Counted from the first letter of the stretch, positions 1-6,479 are shown. The stretch: 10,747 bases of DNA from Leptolyngbya sp. SIO4C1 (GCA_010671975.1 JAAHIA010000143.1:1-10747); one strand, 5' to 3'. A program made the numbers and translations. Notes: a model not told the origin generated them from the letters alone.

Positions 1-507
1 GCCGTGCGGCTGAACCATCAGTACGGCAATATCGCGCGTTAGCTCGATGTGCTGCTTTTGGTCTTCGCCCACCGGCACCAGATCTGGCTCATACAGCAGA
101 ATATCAGCCGCCTGCAGCACCGGATAGTCAAGCAGACCGACGCTGACGTTTTCGCCCTGCTTCACGGCCTTTTCTTTGAACTGGATCATGCGCTCCAGCC
201 AGTTGAGCGGCGTCACGCAGTTAAACAGCCAGGCCAGCTCGCTGTGAGCCGATAGGTGCGACTGCACAAACAGCGTCGAGCGCTCTGGGTCGATACCGCA
301 GGCAATGTAAGCAGCTGCCACTTTGTAGGTGTTGTCGGCTAGCACTGCCGGATCGTGCGGCACCGTGATGGCATGCAGGTCGGCCATAAACAAAAAGCAG
401 TCGTAGTCATCCTGCAGCTCGACCCAGTTGCGGATTGCGCCTAGGTAGTTACCTAAATGCAGATTGCCGGTCGTCTGAATGCCAGAAAGAATGCGCTGCT
501 TGCCCAT
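1..507 (-). CDS. trpS: Tryptophan--tRNA ligase, N-terminal part (cut by window edge)
   Basis: Class I aminoacyl-tRNA synthetase that charges tRNA(Trp) with tryptophan using ATP, in the cytoplasm. The first 169 codons are present and the frame runs off the left edge without a stop. The start at 505-507 gives MGKQRILSGIQTTGNLHLGN. Residues 12-20 hold the TTGNLHLGN version of the class I HIGH signature. Further on are the family-typical stretches FLFMADLHAIT, CVTPLNWLERM, VGLLDYPVLQAADILLY and VGEDQKQHIELTRDIA, which line the tryptophan and ATP pockets. The KMSKS loop and the anticodon-binding region lie outside the window. The gene is divergent from the PAP2 phosphatase, with 102 bp between the two start codons. 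Identification is firm from motif order; nothing looks broken in the visible part. Confidence 0.95.
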   Translation of the reverse strand, partial: MGKQRILSGIQTTGNLHLGNYLGAIRNWVELQDDYDCFLFMADLHAITVPHDPAVLADNTYKVAAAYIACGIDPERSTLFVQSHLSAHSELAWLFNCVTPLNWLERMIQFKEKAVKQGENVSVGLLDYPVLQAADILLYEPDLVPVGEDQKQHIELTRDIAVLMVQPHG

Positions 508-534
508 GAGTTGCCTATCGTACTGCTTGTTAAG

Positions 535-540
535 ATTCTA
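535..540 (-). promoter_or_regulatory. Possible -10 element of trpS
   Basis: On the minus strand these bases read TAGAAT, five of six matches to the sigma-70 -10 consensus, about 28 bp upstream of the trpS start codon. I see no convincing -35 hexamer at the right distance, so this is a weak call based on position and one hexamer. Confidence 0.25.
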
Positions 541-609
541 TAAGAAAGCTGCCTCGCAAGACAGCGGTTAGACTCAGCCTAGCCTAGCCAACGTAGCCGA
601 CCCGCACGT

Positions 610-1419
610 ATGGATACTATTACAACTCTCCAAGCCTTCTTTGGCCCCAGCTGGCAGACCTTCTTTCTAGGCGTTAGCGCGCTCGGATCGAAGTATGCCT
701 ATATCACTTTGATTGCGCTCTACTACTGGCTAGTTTCGCCGCAGCTAGGACGGCAGCTGGGCATGACGCTGGGGCTCAGCTACGTCAGTAATCTACTGCT
801 CAAAGACCTCTTTAATCAGCCGCGTCCCTTTACGCTCAATCCTGATGTTGCCATGCCGCTAGCGCAGGCAACCGCCGACGGCAACGCCTTACCTAGCGGC
901 CACAGTCAGGGAGCCGCGACCTTCTGGTTTTTCCTCGCCTGGCGATACGCGCGGCTGTGGCCGTTGGCTACTGTCTTCGTGGCGCTGGTAGCGCTGTCTC
1001 GGCTGTATTTAGGCGTGCACTATCCGCTTGATGTGATAGCCGGTGTCTTGATTGGCTTAGCCTTTGCCTGGGTAGGCTCGCGGCAGCTGCGATCGCTCAC
1101 CTGGCCGCGTCAGTTAGAAATTGCGACAGTGCTAGCGGCTTTTCTCGCTGCTGTAGCGCTGCCTGAGATAGCGGCACCGCTGGGGGTATTTATTGGATTT
1201 TGGCTAGCCTCAGTTCGCTTTAAGCCGCCGCTTGGCTGGCCAAGCAAAATTTTTTGGAGCGTCAGCGGTCTGAGCGTAGTGCTGCTTAGCCTGATTGGGC
1301 TGGGCGAGCTATCCGACTGGGCAAGCTTACCTGAGTGGATGGACTATTGGCGCTACCTGGCTGTGACCCTGCTGGCGACTGAAGGCTGGCCTCGGCTGAT
1401 GCAGTTTGCAAAAGCCTAA
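610..1419 (+). CDS. PAP2-family membrane phosphatase
   Basis: Integral membrane phosphatase of the PAP2/type 2 phosphatidic acid phosphatase superfamily, 269 residues. Members remove phosphate from lipid phosphates such as phosphatidate or undecaprenyl diphosphate; the substrate here cannot be read from sequence. All three signature motifs are present and correctly ordered: K65-x6-R72-P73 (KDLFNQPRP), P95-S-G-H98 (PSGHSQG), and S130-R-x5-H137-x3-D141 (SRLYLGVHYPLD). H98 and H137 are the expected catalytic pair. Hydrophobic segments flank the motifs, and roughly 100 further hydrophobic residues follow, giving several membrane helices beyond the catalytic core. No clear Shine-Dalgarno sequence precedes the start, which is common in cyanobacteria. 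The end of the gene overlaps the longest possible frame of the M50 peptidase gene by 14 bp, so the two may be cotranscribed. Confidence 0.9.
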   Translation: MDTITTLQAFFGPSWQTFFLGVSALGSKYAYITLIALYYWLVSPQLGRQLGMTLGLSYVSNLLLKDLFNQPRPFTLNPDVAMPLAQATADGNALPSGHSQGAATFWFFLAWRYARLWPLATVFVALVALSRLYLGVHYPLDVIAGVLIGLAFAWVGSRQLRSLTWPRQLEIATVLAAFLAAVALPEIAAPLGVFIGFWLASVRFKPPLGWPSKIFWSVSGLSVVLLSLIGLGELSDWASLPEWMDYWRYLAVTLLATEGWPRLMQFAKA

Positions 1420-1486
1420 TTCTGCCCGGAACTGGCTGTTTTGGCTGGGAAGTCTCAATAATAGAATATCGGCTAGATTGAGTTTC

Positions 1487-2224
1487 ATGCGTAACCTATT
1501 CCCTGATCTATCAGATACTGCCGTCATGCCTAAGCGCGATCGGCTGCGCTGGCTGATGATTGCAGCGGTAGCAACGGTTGTACTCTGGCAGGTGCCGCTG
1601 GGTGAGTATTTGCTCTACCCGTTTACAATTTTGGCCACCTGGTTTCATGAGATGGGCCACGGGCTGACGGCAATGCTGCTAGGGGGCAATTTTCAGAAGC
1701 TGGTGCTCTATCCCAACGGCTCTGGCGTGGCAATTAGCAGCGGTCGCGTCTTTGGCGGGGCACTCGGGCATGCGATGGTGAGCGCAGGCGGACCCATGGG
1801 GCCACCGCTGGCTGGGGCAGCGCTAATTTTGGCTTCGCGACAGGCGAAGACGGCGCGCTGGGGGCTGATCGCGCTGGGGGCGCTGCTGATTGCCTCCACT
1901 CTGGTTTGGGTGCGATCGCTCACGGGCTGGCTGGTGCTGCCGCTGCTGGGCGCAGCTATTCTCTACATTGCGCTGCGCACAAAGGTCTGGGTAAAAGTCT
2001 TGACGGTGCAGTTTTTAGGCGTGCAGGCCTGCATTAGCACCTTTCATCAGCTGGATTATTTATTTACCTATCAGGCGACGATTGGCGGCCAGACGATGCT
2101 CTCGGACACAGGCCAGATCTCTAAAGCGCTGCTGCTGCCGCATTGGATTTGGGGTAGCTTACTTGCGATCGCAGCAGTTCTGCTCTTGGCCAAGAGTTTG
2201 CAGCTCGCCTACCGTGACGAGTAG
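1487..2224 (+). CDS. M50B-like membrane zinc metallopeptidase
   Basis: Predicted intramembrane or membrane-associated zinc metallopeptidase of the M50B type. With the start at 1487 (245 residues), H54-E-M-G-H58 forms the zinc-binding HExxH motif near the N-terminus, followed by AMLLGG. Residues near 100-110 hold a Gly/Pro-rich GGPMGPPLAG stretch typical of the family. At least five hydrophobic segments are visible: one before HExxH, one around GGPMGPP, a long pair around WGLIALGALLIASTLV and WLVLPLLGAAILYIAL, and one at the C-terminus. The start is uncertain. The frame opens with an ATG at 1406, inside the end of the PAP2 gene, but its first 27 residues do not look like family sequence. Another ATG at 1526 (MPKRDRLRW) places a positive patch right before the first helix and is equally plausible. 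Substrate unknown. I do not see a third zinc ligand with confidence. Confidence 0.8.
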   Translation: MRNLFPDLSDTAVMPKRDRLRWLMIAAVATVVLWQVPLGEYLLYPFTILATWFHEMGHGLTAMLLGGNFQKLVLYPNGSGVAISSGRVFGGALGHAMVSAGGPMGPPLAGAALILASRQAKTARWGLIALGALLIASTLVWVRSLTGWLVLPLLGAAILYIALRTKVWVKVLTVQFLGVQACISTFHQLDYLFTYQATIGGQTMLSDTGQISKALLLPHWIWGSLLAIAAVLLLAKSLQLAYRDE

Positions 2225-2250
2225 TCTCAGCGAGTCTCAGTGAGTCTCAG
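2221..2250. repeat. Three tandem copies of a 10-bp unit
   Basis: Three adjacent decamers read GTAGTCTCAG, CGAGTCTCAG and TGAGTCTCAG; the shared core is AGTCTCAG. The array starts at the last base before the M50 peptidase stop codon and ends 27 bp before the cupin start, so it lies in the cupin leader. It could be slipped-strand expansion or a multi-copy protein-binding site. Confidence 0.85.
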
Positions 2251-2263
2251 TGGCGTGATTACC

Positions 2264-2268
2264 AGGAG
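2264..2268 (+). promoter_or_regulatory. Shine-Dalgarno sequence of the cupin gene
   Basis: AGGAG, nine bases before the ATG at 2278. It fixes the cupin start and is one of the few strong ribosome binding sites in the window. Confidence 0.7.
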
Positions 2269-2277
2269 CACAACATT

Positions 2278-2649
2278 ATGGCTAAAACCACAACTACCTA
2301 CTGGAACCCGTTGGCGATAGCTAATTCAGACAAATGGGAGACAATCGCAGGCACCAACGGCATGATTGAGCAAATCTTTCTAGCCATTGATGAAGCAACC
2401 GGTGATTTTACTCGACTCACCCGATTCAAGGCTGGAGCCGATACGTCAGACTTTGGACCACAGGTGCATGACTTCCCAGAAGAGATTTTCATCCTATCGG
2501 GACAAATGTATGACAAAGCATTTGAGCGTTGGCTCGAAACGGGTGATTATGCCAGTCGTCCTCCCGGCGAGGTGCATGGCCCCTTTATCGCCAAAACCGA
2601 CTGTTTGGTTTTAGATTGCTCTTATCCTAGCCTTACTGTTGAGCTGTAG
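2278..2649 (+). CDS. Small ChrR-like cupin domain protein
   Basis: Single-domain cupin of 123 residues, cytoplasmic by lack of a signal peptide. The metal-binding pattern is visible: H64 with E68/E69 in VHDFPEEIF (cupin motif 1, H-x3-E-E) and H100 in PPGEVHGPF (motif 2, PG-x2-H). The spacing and the phrase SRPPGEVHGPF resemble the cupin domain of ChrR-type anti-sigma factors and stand-alone relatives, but there is no zinc-binding N-terminal anti-sigma domain. It is therefore more likely a metal-dependent enzyme or binding protein of unknown substrate than an anti-sigma factor. The start is well supported by AGGAG at 2264-2268, nine bases ahead of ATG. It follows the M50 peptidase by 53 bp on the same strand and ends facing the Uma2 gene; the 85 bp between them show no convincing terminator. 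Confidence 0.85.
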   Translation: MAKTTTTYWNPLAIANSDKWETIAGTNGMIEQIFLAIDEATGDFTRLTRFKAGADTSDFGPQVHDFPEEIFILSGQMYDKAFERWLETGDYASRPPGEVHGPFIAKTDCLVLDCSYPSLTVEL

Positions 2650-2734
2650 GTTATCAAAATCGATGGCAAGCGTCGTGCTCGGTTATGCCAGTGAAACGAG
2701 GCGTCAGGCTCTTGCTAAATTATACGCCGCTGCT

Positions 2735-3439
2735 CTACCCCCTATTCGTGCTATTTTGGAACGTCGTTCCTGACCTGTTCTTCACCCTTACATCACGAAT
2801 TTGCTGGGCAAACCAGGCGGCTGCAACAGTATTTGGCTGCTCAGCTAGCTGTTCTAATGTCTCTTCTAATAGGCTAATTGGTAGCCCCAACAGCACATCT
2901 GATCGTTCGCAAGCTTCATAGTCGCCCTTTTTATTTAAGCGAAAAGCAAACACACGCAGCCCTTTCACATCCACAACCCAATATTCAGGAATGCCTAAGC
3001 TGGCATAAAGGCGCTTTTGCTCATCCAGGTCGTTAGCCAGCGTCGTATCAGAGATTTCGCCTACTAGGTCGGGCACGCGATGCTGCCGCAGATCAATCCG
3101 TCGCGGCATTCCTTTTTGCCACCTGGGGAAGCCGTCACCTTTGTAGAGCACTAGATCTGGCGCACAGGCTTGAGTTTCAGGCTTTTCAATCAGGCAGCGC
3201 CCAAAAGAAGATAGCTGCTCATCAGGAAATTGCAGCGCCCAAAATGCGAACAGCATCGTAAACAAATCGCAGAAACTTGCATGATTAATGCCTTCTTTGC
3301 CCATGTCAACCCATAGCCATCCTTGGTTAAATGCCAGCTTGATTCGCTGATCGGCGCTGTCTCGCAGCGCGATATAGTCTGCCCAGGTTGCAGGCTGCCA
3401 GGTTTGGAGAGTGGCTGGTGAAACTAAGGCAAGGGTCAT
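2735..3439 (-). CDS. Uma2-family (DUF820) PD-(D/E)xK nuclease-like protein
   Basis: Member of the Uma2 family, restriction-endonuclease-fold proteins greatly expanded in cyanobacteria and of unproven physiological role. With the start at 3437-3439 it has 234 residues. The fold signature is present: P94-D95 in APDLVLY, P123-D124 and E128 in VPDLVGEIS, then K142 and Y145 in EQKRLYASLGI, and the family tag EYWVVD at 152-157. The conserved early segment around GWLWVDMGKEGINHA is also there. An in-frame ATG at 3601 would add 54 residues, but that stretch is Cys/Ser-rich and unlike the family's N-terminus, so I chose the MTLALVSP start. The C-terminal tail after about residue 212 is polar and looks non-conserved. 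No frameshift is visible and all core acidic and Lys residues are kept, so the nuclease fold is probably intact. Confidence 0.88.
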   Translation of the reverse strand: MTLALVSPATLQTWQPATWADYIALRDSADQRIKLAFNQGWLWVDMGKEGINHASFCDLFTMLFAFWALQFPDEQLSSFGRCLIEKPETQACAPDLVLYKGDGFPRWQKGMPRRIDLRQHRVPDLVGEISDTTLANDLDEQKRLYASLGIPEYWVVDVKGLRVFAFRLNKKGDYEACERSDVLLGLPISLLEETLEQLAEQPNTVAAAWFAQQIRDVRVKNRSGTTFQNSTNRG

Positions 3440-3470
3440 GGTGCAAACCAAAAGCGCTGCTACGCCAATT

Positions 3471-3614
3471 ATGCCGTACTTGACTAAACAGAAGCAGCTG
3501 CTGCGATCGCTCACGGCTGAGCAGTGGCAGACGCTAAGCAAAGCCATGCCGAGCTTCACTGCCGCAGCTGCTTTTGATCGCTTTTTAGAGCAGCTTATCA
3601 AGCCCGTAGATTAG
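3471..3614 (+). CDS. Possible small helical protein (47 aa), unrecognised
   Basis: A short plus-strand frame lies in the 145 bp between the Uma2 start and the dapB stop. From ATG 3471 it encodes 47 residues beginning MPYLTKQKQLLRSLTAEQWQ and ending FLEQLIKPVD, with heptad-like leucine spacing suggesting one or two amphipathic helices. In-frame ATGs at 3438 and 3411 would lengthen it. It runs past the dapB stop on the opposite strand by 30 bp. There is no clear ribosome binding site. The opposite strand is also open here, but that translation is Cys/Ser-rich and less protein-like. I do not recognise the product; it may be real, a decayed remnant, or chance. Confidence 0.3.
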   Translation: MPYLTKQKQLLRSLTAEQWQTLSKAMPSFTAAAAFDRFLEQLIKPVD

Positions 3615-4406
3615 CGACTTTAGCGGCATCACCTTGCGAATGCACAGCAGCACGCCGGGCATGTAGCAGGCGCGATCGCTCGTATCGTGGCGCAGCGTAT
3701 AGAGCTGTCCTGGCGCGCCAAAAATTACTTCCTGATGGGCAATGAGGCCAGGCAGCCGCACGCTGTGAATGCGAATGCCGTCTGGGGTCATGCCGCCCCG
3801 CGCGCCGGTCATTTTTTCAGTCTCGTCTACCTCGGGCGAGTTGAAAGTCTTGCGCGTGTCGCTCAGCAGCTGCGCGGTTTGGACGGCAGTGCCGCTAGGC
3901 GCATCGGCTTTTTGATTGTGATGTAGCTCAATGATTTCTACATGGTCAAAGTACTGAGCAGCCTGCAGCGCTGCCTGCTGTAGCAGCACCACGCCAATTG
4001 AAAAGTTAGGAATAATTAAGCAGCCAATGCTAGCTTTCTCGGCAAACTCGGCCAGCTCTTTGATTTGAGCGTTGCTCAGTCCGGTGGTGCCCACAACTGG
4101 GCGCACGCCGTATGCGATCGCGGCCCGCACTGCCTCATAGACCCGATCGGGATGGGTGACATCGACCATAACGGCTGCGCCCTGACTCTGTGCCATTACC
4201 AGCGTTGCCTCTAGATCGCTGGTCACCGGAATCTCTAGCGGACCGCAGCCGGCAATCTCACCGATGTCTTGACCCGCCAGTGCTGGATTTCTGTTAACAG
4301 CGCCCACTAGCTCTAGATCGTCAGCCTGAGCCACGACTTTAATAATCTCACGGCCCATCTTACCGGTTGCACCGTTTACCACCACTGGAATTTTGGTCTG
4401 TGTCAT
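3585..4406 (-). CDS. dapB: 4-hydroxy-tetrahydrodipicolinate reductase
   Basis: Cytoplasmic NAD(P)H-dependent reductase of the diaminopimelate/lysine pathway; it reduces hydroxy-tetrahydrodipicolinate to tetrahydrodipicolinate, feeding lysine and peptidoglycan synthesis. Length is 273 residues, the usual size. The N-terminal Rossmann fold carries GATGKMGRE at 12-20 for dinucleotide binding. The segments VVGTTGLS and IIPNFSIGV follow in order. The catalytic block ELHHNQKADAPSGTA contains H162, H163 and K166, corresponding to His159, His160 and Lys163 of the E. coli enzyme. HQEVIFGAPGQLYTLRHD near the C-terminus is also family-typical. The start (MTQTKIPVVVNG) leaves a short lead into the first strand, as expected. 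It is transcribed away from the metalloprotease gene and is not beside other lysine genes in this window. Confidence 0.96.
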   Translation of the reverse strand: MTQTKIPVVVNGATGKMGREIIKVVAQADDLELVGAVNRNPALAGQDIGEIAGCGPLEIPVTSDLEATLVMAQSQGAAVMVDVTHPDRVYEAVRAAIAYGVRPVVGTTGLSNAQIKELAEFAEKASIGCLIIPNFSIGVVLLQQAALQAAQYFDHVEIIELHHNQKADAPSGTAVQTAQLLSDTRKTFNSPEVDETEKMTGARGGMTPDGIRIHSVRLPGLIAHQEVIFGAPGQLYTLRHDTSDRACYMPGVLLCIRKVMPLKSLIYGLDKLL

Positions 4407-4465
4407 CTCTACTGTACGATTACTGCTTTTTCCTATTTAGGATACTGCTTTCGACTGTCACAGCT

Positions 4466-4496
4466 GATTGACAATCTTTAGCTAAAGCCTAACGAT
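4466..4496 (+). promoter_or_regulatory. Possible promoter with embedded palindromes, metalloprotease gene
   Basis: TTGACA at 4468-4473 matches the sigma-70 -35 consensus exactly. A weak -10 candidate, TAACGA at 4490-4495, lies 16 bp downstream. The -35 sits inside GATTGACAATC (4466-4476), a 5-bp inverted repeat around one base. The spacer holds the perfect 12-bp palindrome CTTTAGCTAAAG (4476-4487). A dimeric regulator could bind either. The region is shared with divergent dapB. The -10 match is poor, so this is tentative. Confidence 0.4.
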
Positions 4497-4498
4497 TG

Positions 4499-4540
4499 CT
4501 GATGGAGTCGCTGACGGCGACTGCTCAGTCGAATCATCAG
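4499..4540 (+). promoter_or_regulatory. Structured 5' leader of the metalloprotease gene
   Basis: Just before the start codon, CTGATG (4499-4504) pairs with CATCAG (4535-4540) and encloses a 6-bp hairpin, AGTCGC (4506-4511) with GCGACT (4517-4522) around TGACG. A competing small stem, GACT (4519-4522) with AGTC (4527-4530), overlaps it. The likely ribosome binding site GGGA (4540-4543) begins at the last base of the outer stem, so folding could affect translation. Confidence 0.45.
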
Positions 4541-4550
4541 GGAATCTCTT

Positions 4551-5759
4551 ATGCAACGTGTTTTTACAAACAACACTGGCGTTGATATTACTCGCTTTCA
4601 ACCGACTGATGTCAGCTCTACGCTTGAGGTCTCAGGCGTTTCAGGTCAGCTACAGCGGGTGACGCTAACGCTTGACTTACTGCATACCTACACCAGCGAT
4701 TTACAGATCTTTTTAATTGCACCAGGCGGGCAAACGGTGCTGCTGGTGGCTGGGGAAGGCGGCAGCGGTGATAACTTTTTGCAAACCACGTTTGACGATG
4801 CTGCCCCCGTTGGCGTGGCTCAGGCGGCCCCGCCCTTCACCGGCACTTTTCGGCCTGAGGGTCAGCTGTCTAGCTTGACTGGCCTTGACCCCAACGGCAC
4901 CTGGACGCTGAGAATCGTCGACACCGCTTTTCAAGATGGCGGCTCGCTCAACCGCTGGACGCTCTCGCTGACGCTCTCCGAGCAGGTGTCGTCCGGGTTT
5001 ACCATCAATGTCAGATTCTTAGGCGGGCTGAATGCCGGGCAGCGCAGCGTATTTGAGACTGCAGCAGCCCGCTGGTCAGAGATTATCATTGGCGATCTGC
5101 CTAGCGTCACGATTGGTAGCGATGTCATCGACGATGTGCTGATTGAGGCCAGCGGCGCTTCGATTGACGGTCCTAACGGCATTCTGGGGCAGGCCGGCCC
5201 GACTCGGCTGCGCAGCGACTCGCTATTACCGGCAACCGGTACGATGCAGTTCGACATTGGCGATTTAGCCCGGCTAGAAGCCAACGGCGGGCTGTTTAAT
5301 GTGATTGTGCATGAGATGGGGCATGTGCTAGGCATTGGCACTATTTGGCAGTCAAAGGGGCTGCTGACTGGTCGCGGTTCGCCCAATCCGATCTTTACCG
5401 GCATGAATGCTATGCGTGAGTTCGCTGCGCTGATCGGCGCGCCAACGCCAACGCCGGTGCCTGTGGCCAATACGGGCGGAGCCGGCACGCGCGACGGCCA
5501 CTGGCGCGAGGCGGTCTTCGGCAGCGAGCTGATGACCGGCTTTCTCAACCCAGGCAGCAACCCGATTAGCCGCTTGACTATTGCTTCGCTAGAAGATCTC
5601 GGCTACGCGGTTAACTACAATGCTGCCGACCCCTATGCGCTGCCAACGGCGCTTGAGCTGGCCATCATGGGCATCGGTGCCGACAACTACGGTCACTGGC
5701 AGTGCAGCATGTGCGGCCATAACCGACCGGGAGGGCTACTGCCGACTTTAGTGAAGTAG
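4551..5759 (+). CDS. P-domain plus leishmanolysin-like (M8) zinc metalloprotease
   Basis: Two-domain predicted protease of 402 residues. Residues 1 to about 145 read as a proprotein-convertase P/Homo B-type jelly-roll domain, with VTLTLDLLHTYTSDLQIFLIAPGG, GEGGSGDNFLQTTFDD, LTGLDPNGTWTLRIVD and GGSLNRWTLSL in order. From about 150 the protein reads as a metzincin of the leishmanolysin (M8) type: H254-E-x2-H258 in VIVHEMGHVLGIG, a long insert with a TPTPVPV run, the third ligand H317 in GHWREAVFGSELMTG, and the Met-turn M328. All three zinc ligands and E255 are present, so it should be active. A C385-x2-C388 pair lies in the tail. No signal peptide is visible at the chosen start. If exported, it would need another route. 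It is the only plus-strand gene in its neighbourhood. Confidence 0.85.
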   Translation: MQRVFTNNTGVDITRFQPTDVSSTLEVSGVSGQLQRVTLTLDLLHTYTSDLQIFLIAPGGQTVLLVAGEGGSGDNFLQTTFDDAAPVGVAQAAPPFTGTFRPEGQLSSLTGLDPNGTWTLRIVDTAFQDGGSLNRWTLSLTLSEQVSSGFTINVRFLGGLNAGQRSVFETAAARWSEIIIGDLPSVTIGSDVIDDVLIEASGASIDGPNGILGQAGPTRLRSDSLLPATGTMQFDIGDLARLEANGGLFNVIVHEMGHVLGIGTIWQSKGLLTGRGSPNPIFTGMNAMREFAALIGAPTPTPVPVANTGGAGTRDGHWREAVFGSELMTGFLNPGSNPISRLTIASLEDLGYAVNYNAADPYALPTALELAIMGIGADNYGHWQCSMCGHNRPGGLLPTLVK

Positions 5760-5796
5760 CGATCAGTGGGCAAAAGCTCGCAGTAGGCAATACAAA

Positions 5797-5821
5797 AGGC
5801 TGAGAACTCGCTTCTCAGCCT
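5797..5821 (-). terminator. Rho-independent terminator after the BON-like gene
   Basis: A perfect 10-bp stem, AGGCTGAGAA (5797-5806) with TTCTCAGCCT (5812-5821), encloses a 5-base loop. On the minus strand it is followed by TTTGTA, a short U-tract, so it terminates the BON-like gene ending at 5857. It also sits 37 bp past the stop of the plus-strand metalloprotease and could act weakly in that direction. Confidence 0.75.
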
Positions 5822-5856
5822 CTAAAGACAGCCTACAAGACAAGCTAGGAATGCGG

Positions 5857-6255
5857 CTAACCCACTTCAACCTGGCTAGTATCGACGGCCTCGGTGCCAT
5901 CTACCTGCTTTGCCACAGAAACCATTTTCTGCAGAATATCTTGACTGGGGAGCTTGCCCTTGAGTACGACCGTACCGCTGAGCTGAGCTACCCACAGCGT
6001 ATCGACATCATCAAGCTGCGGATCTTCGTCAAACGCTAGTGCTACCCGCTTAGCTAGACCGCTCTCATCATACTCTCCAGTCAGACCGACGCGATAGGCT
6101 GGGATATCGTCTTTGTCGTCGGCTTGAGCCGTGCTGGCCGGAGCAGAGGCTACTGGTTTAGAGGCTGCTTTGCTGCTAGTACGACGACCAGACGCAACTT
6201 TAGTCGAAGCGCCTTTGGGTTTATCGGTGCCGAAAATTCTTTTTAACCAACCCAT
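5857..6255 (-). CDS. BON-like domain protein with low-complexity linker
   Basis: Protein of 132 residues from the start at 6253-6255. It opens with a short amphipathic MGWLKRIFG segment, continues through a Lys/Ala/Ser/Pro-rich linker (about 11-50) ending in the acidic DDKDD, and ends in an 80-residue alpha/beta domain. The C-terminal pattern WVAQLSGTVVLKGKLPSQ, then MVSVAKQVDGTEAVDTSQVEV, matches BON domains (hydrophobic strand, Gly, VDG-A-x-V-D), which bind membranes or other proteins in OsmY- and LysM/BON-type proteins. The start is favoured over an upstream ATG at 6288 because the minus strand has GGA nine bases ahead of it and the extra 11 residues (MPVCPTFGWNY) look random. There is no signal peptide; the amphipathic N-terminus could touch the membrane. 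It appears monocistronic, with its own terminator at 5797-5821. Function unknown. Confidence 0.75.
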   Translation of the reverse strand: MGWLKRIFGTDKPKGASTKVASGRRTSSKAASKPVASAPASTAQADDKDDIPAYRVGLTGEYDESGLAKRVALAFDEDPQLDDVDTLWVAQLSGTVVLKGKLPSQDILQKMVSVAKQVDGTEAVDTSQVEVG

Positions 6256-6282
6256 ATAATTCCATCCAAATGTAGGACAAAC

Positions 6283-6296
6283 CGGCAATTTTGCCG
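6283..6296. repeat. Palindrome in the BON-like gene leader
   Basis: CGGCAA and TTGCCG flank a central TT, a 6-bp inverted repeat centred about 34 bp upstream of the BON-like start codon. It could be an operator or a small leader hairpin; the sequence alone does not decide. Confidence 0.4.
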
Positions 6297-6418
6297 TTAA
6301 TCACCCCATAGCCTATCGCCAACGCTTCCGAATTTCACCTGCTCTGGGATACAGATAGCTTTTATGTGTAGAAAAATGAACGCAGCGATCGTTTATTCAA
6401 ACGGCTCATTCCTATCAA

Positions 6419-6444
6419 AAGAGCGGCGCGATCGCGCCGCTCTT
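6419..6444 (-). terminator. Rho-independent terminator built on a 26-bp perfect palindrome with HIP1 core
   Basis: AAGAGCGGCGC, GATC, GCGCCGCTCTT is a perfect 26-bp palindrome; as RNA it forms an 11-bp GC-rich stem with a 4-base loop. On the minus strand it is followed by TTGATAG, making a run of four T with the stem end, and lies 35 bp after the stop of the small gene at 6480. The centre is the HIP1 octamer GCGATCGC (6428-6435). Confidence 0.75.
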
Positions 6445-6479
6445 GGTAAATTCTCAGTTGAACGCTCAGGCGTTTGCAG

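Noticed and set aside
2685..2921. 78-codon plus-strand frame with a hydrophobic start resembling a signal peptide
   Set aside because: Most of it is antisense to the C-terminal coding region of the Uma2 gene, and the hydrophobic run is a by-product of that sequence.
3440..3601. 54-residue N-terminal extension of the Uma2 protein
   Set aside because: Cys/Ser-rich, unlike Uma2 N-termini, and family similarity begins at the ATG at 3439.
4416..4425. NtcA-like site (GTA...TAC) upstream of dapB
   Set aside because: The sequence GTACGATTAC has only four bases between the half sites; NtcA sites have eight.
4931..5560. 209-codon minus-strand open frame
   Set aside because: It lies wholly antisense to the metalloprotease. 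Its translation is Pro/Ser-rich without domain pattern, while the plus strand has clear zinc-site motifs.
6256..6288. Upstream start for the BON-like protein
   Set aside because: It would add MPVCPTFGWNY, which looks random, and it lies across a leader palindrome and the better ribosome binding site.
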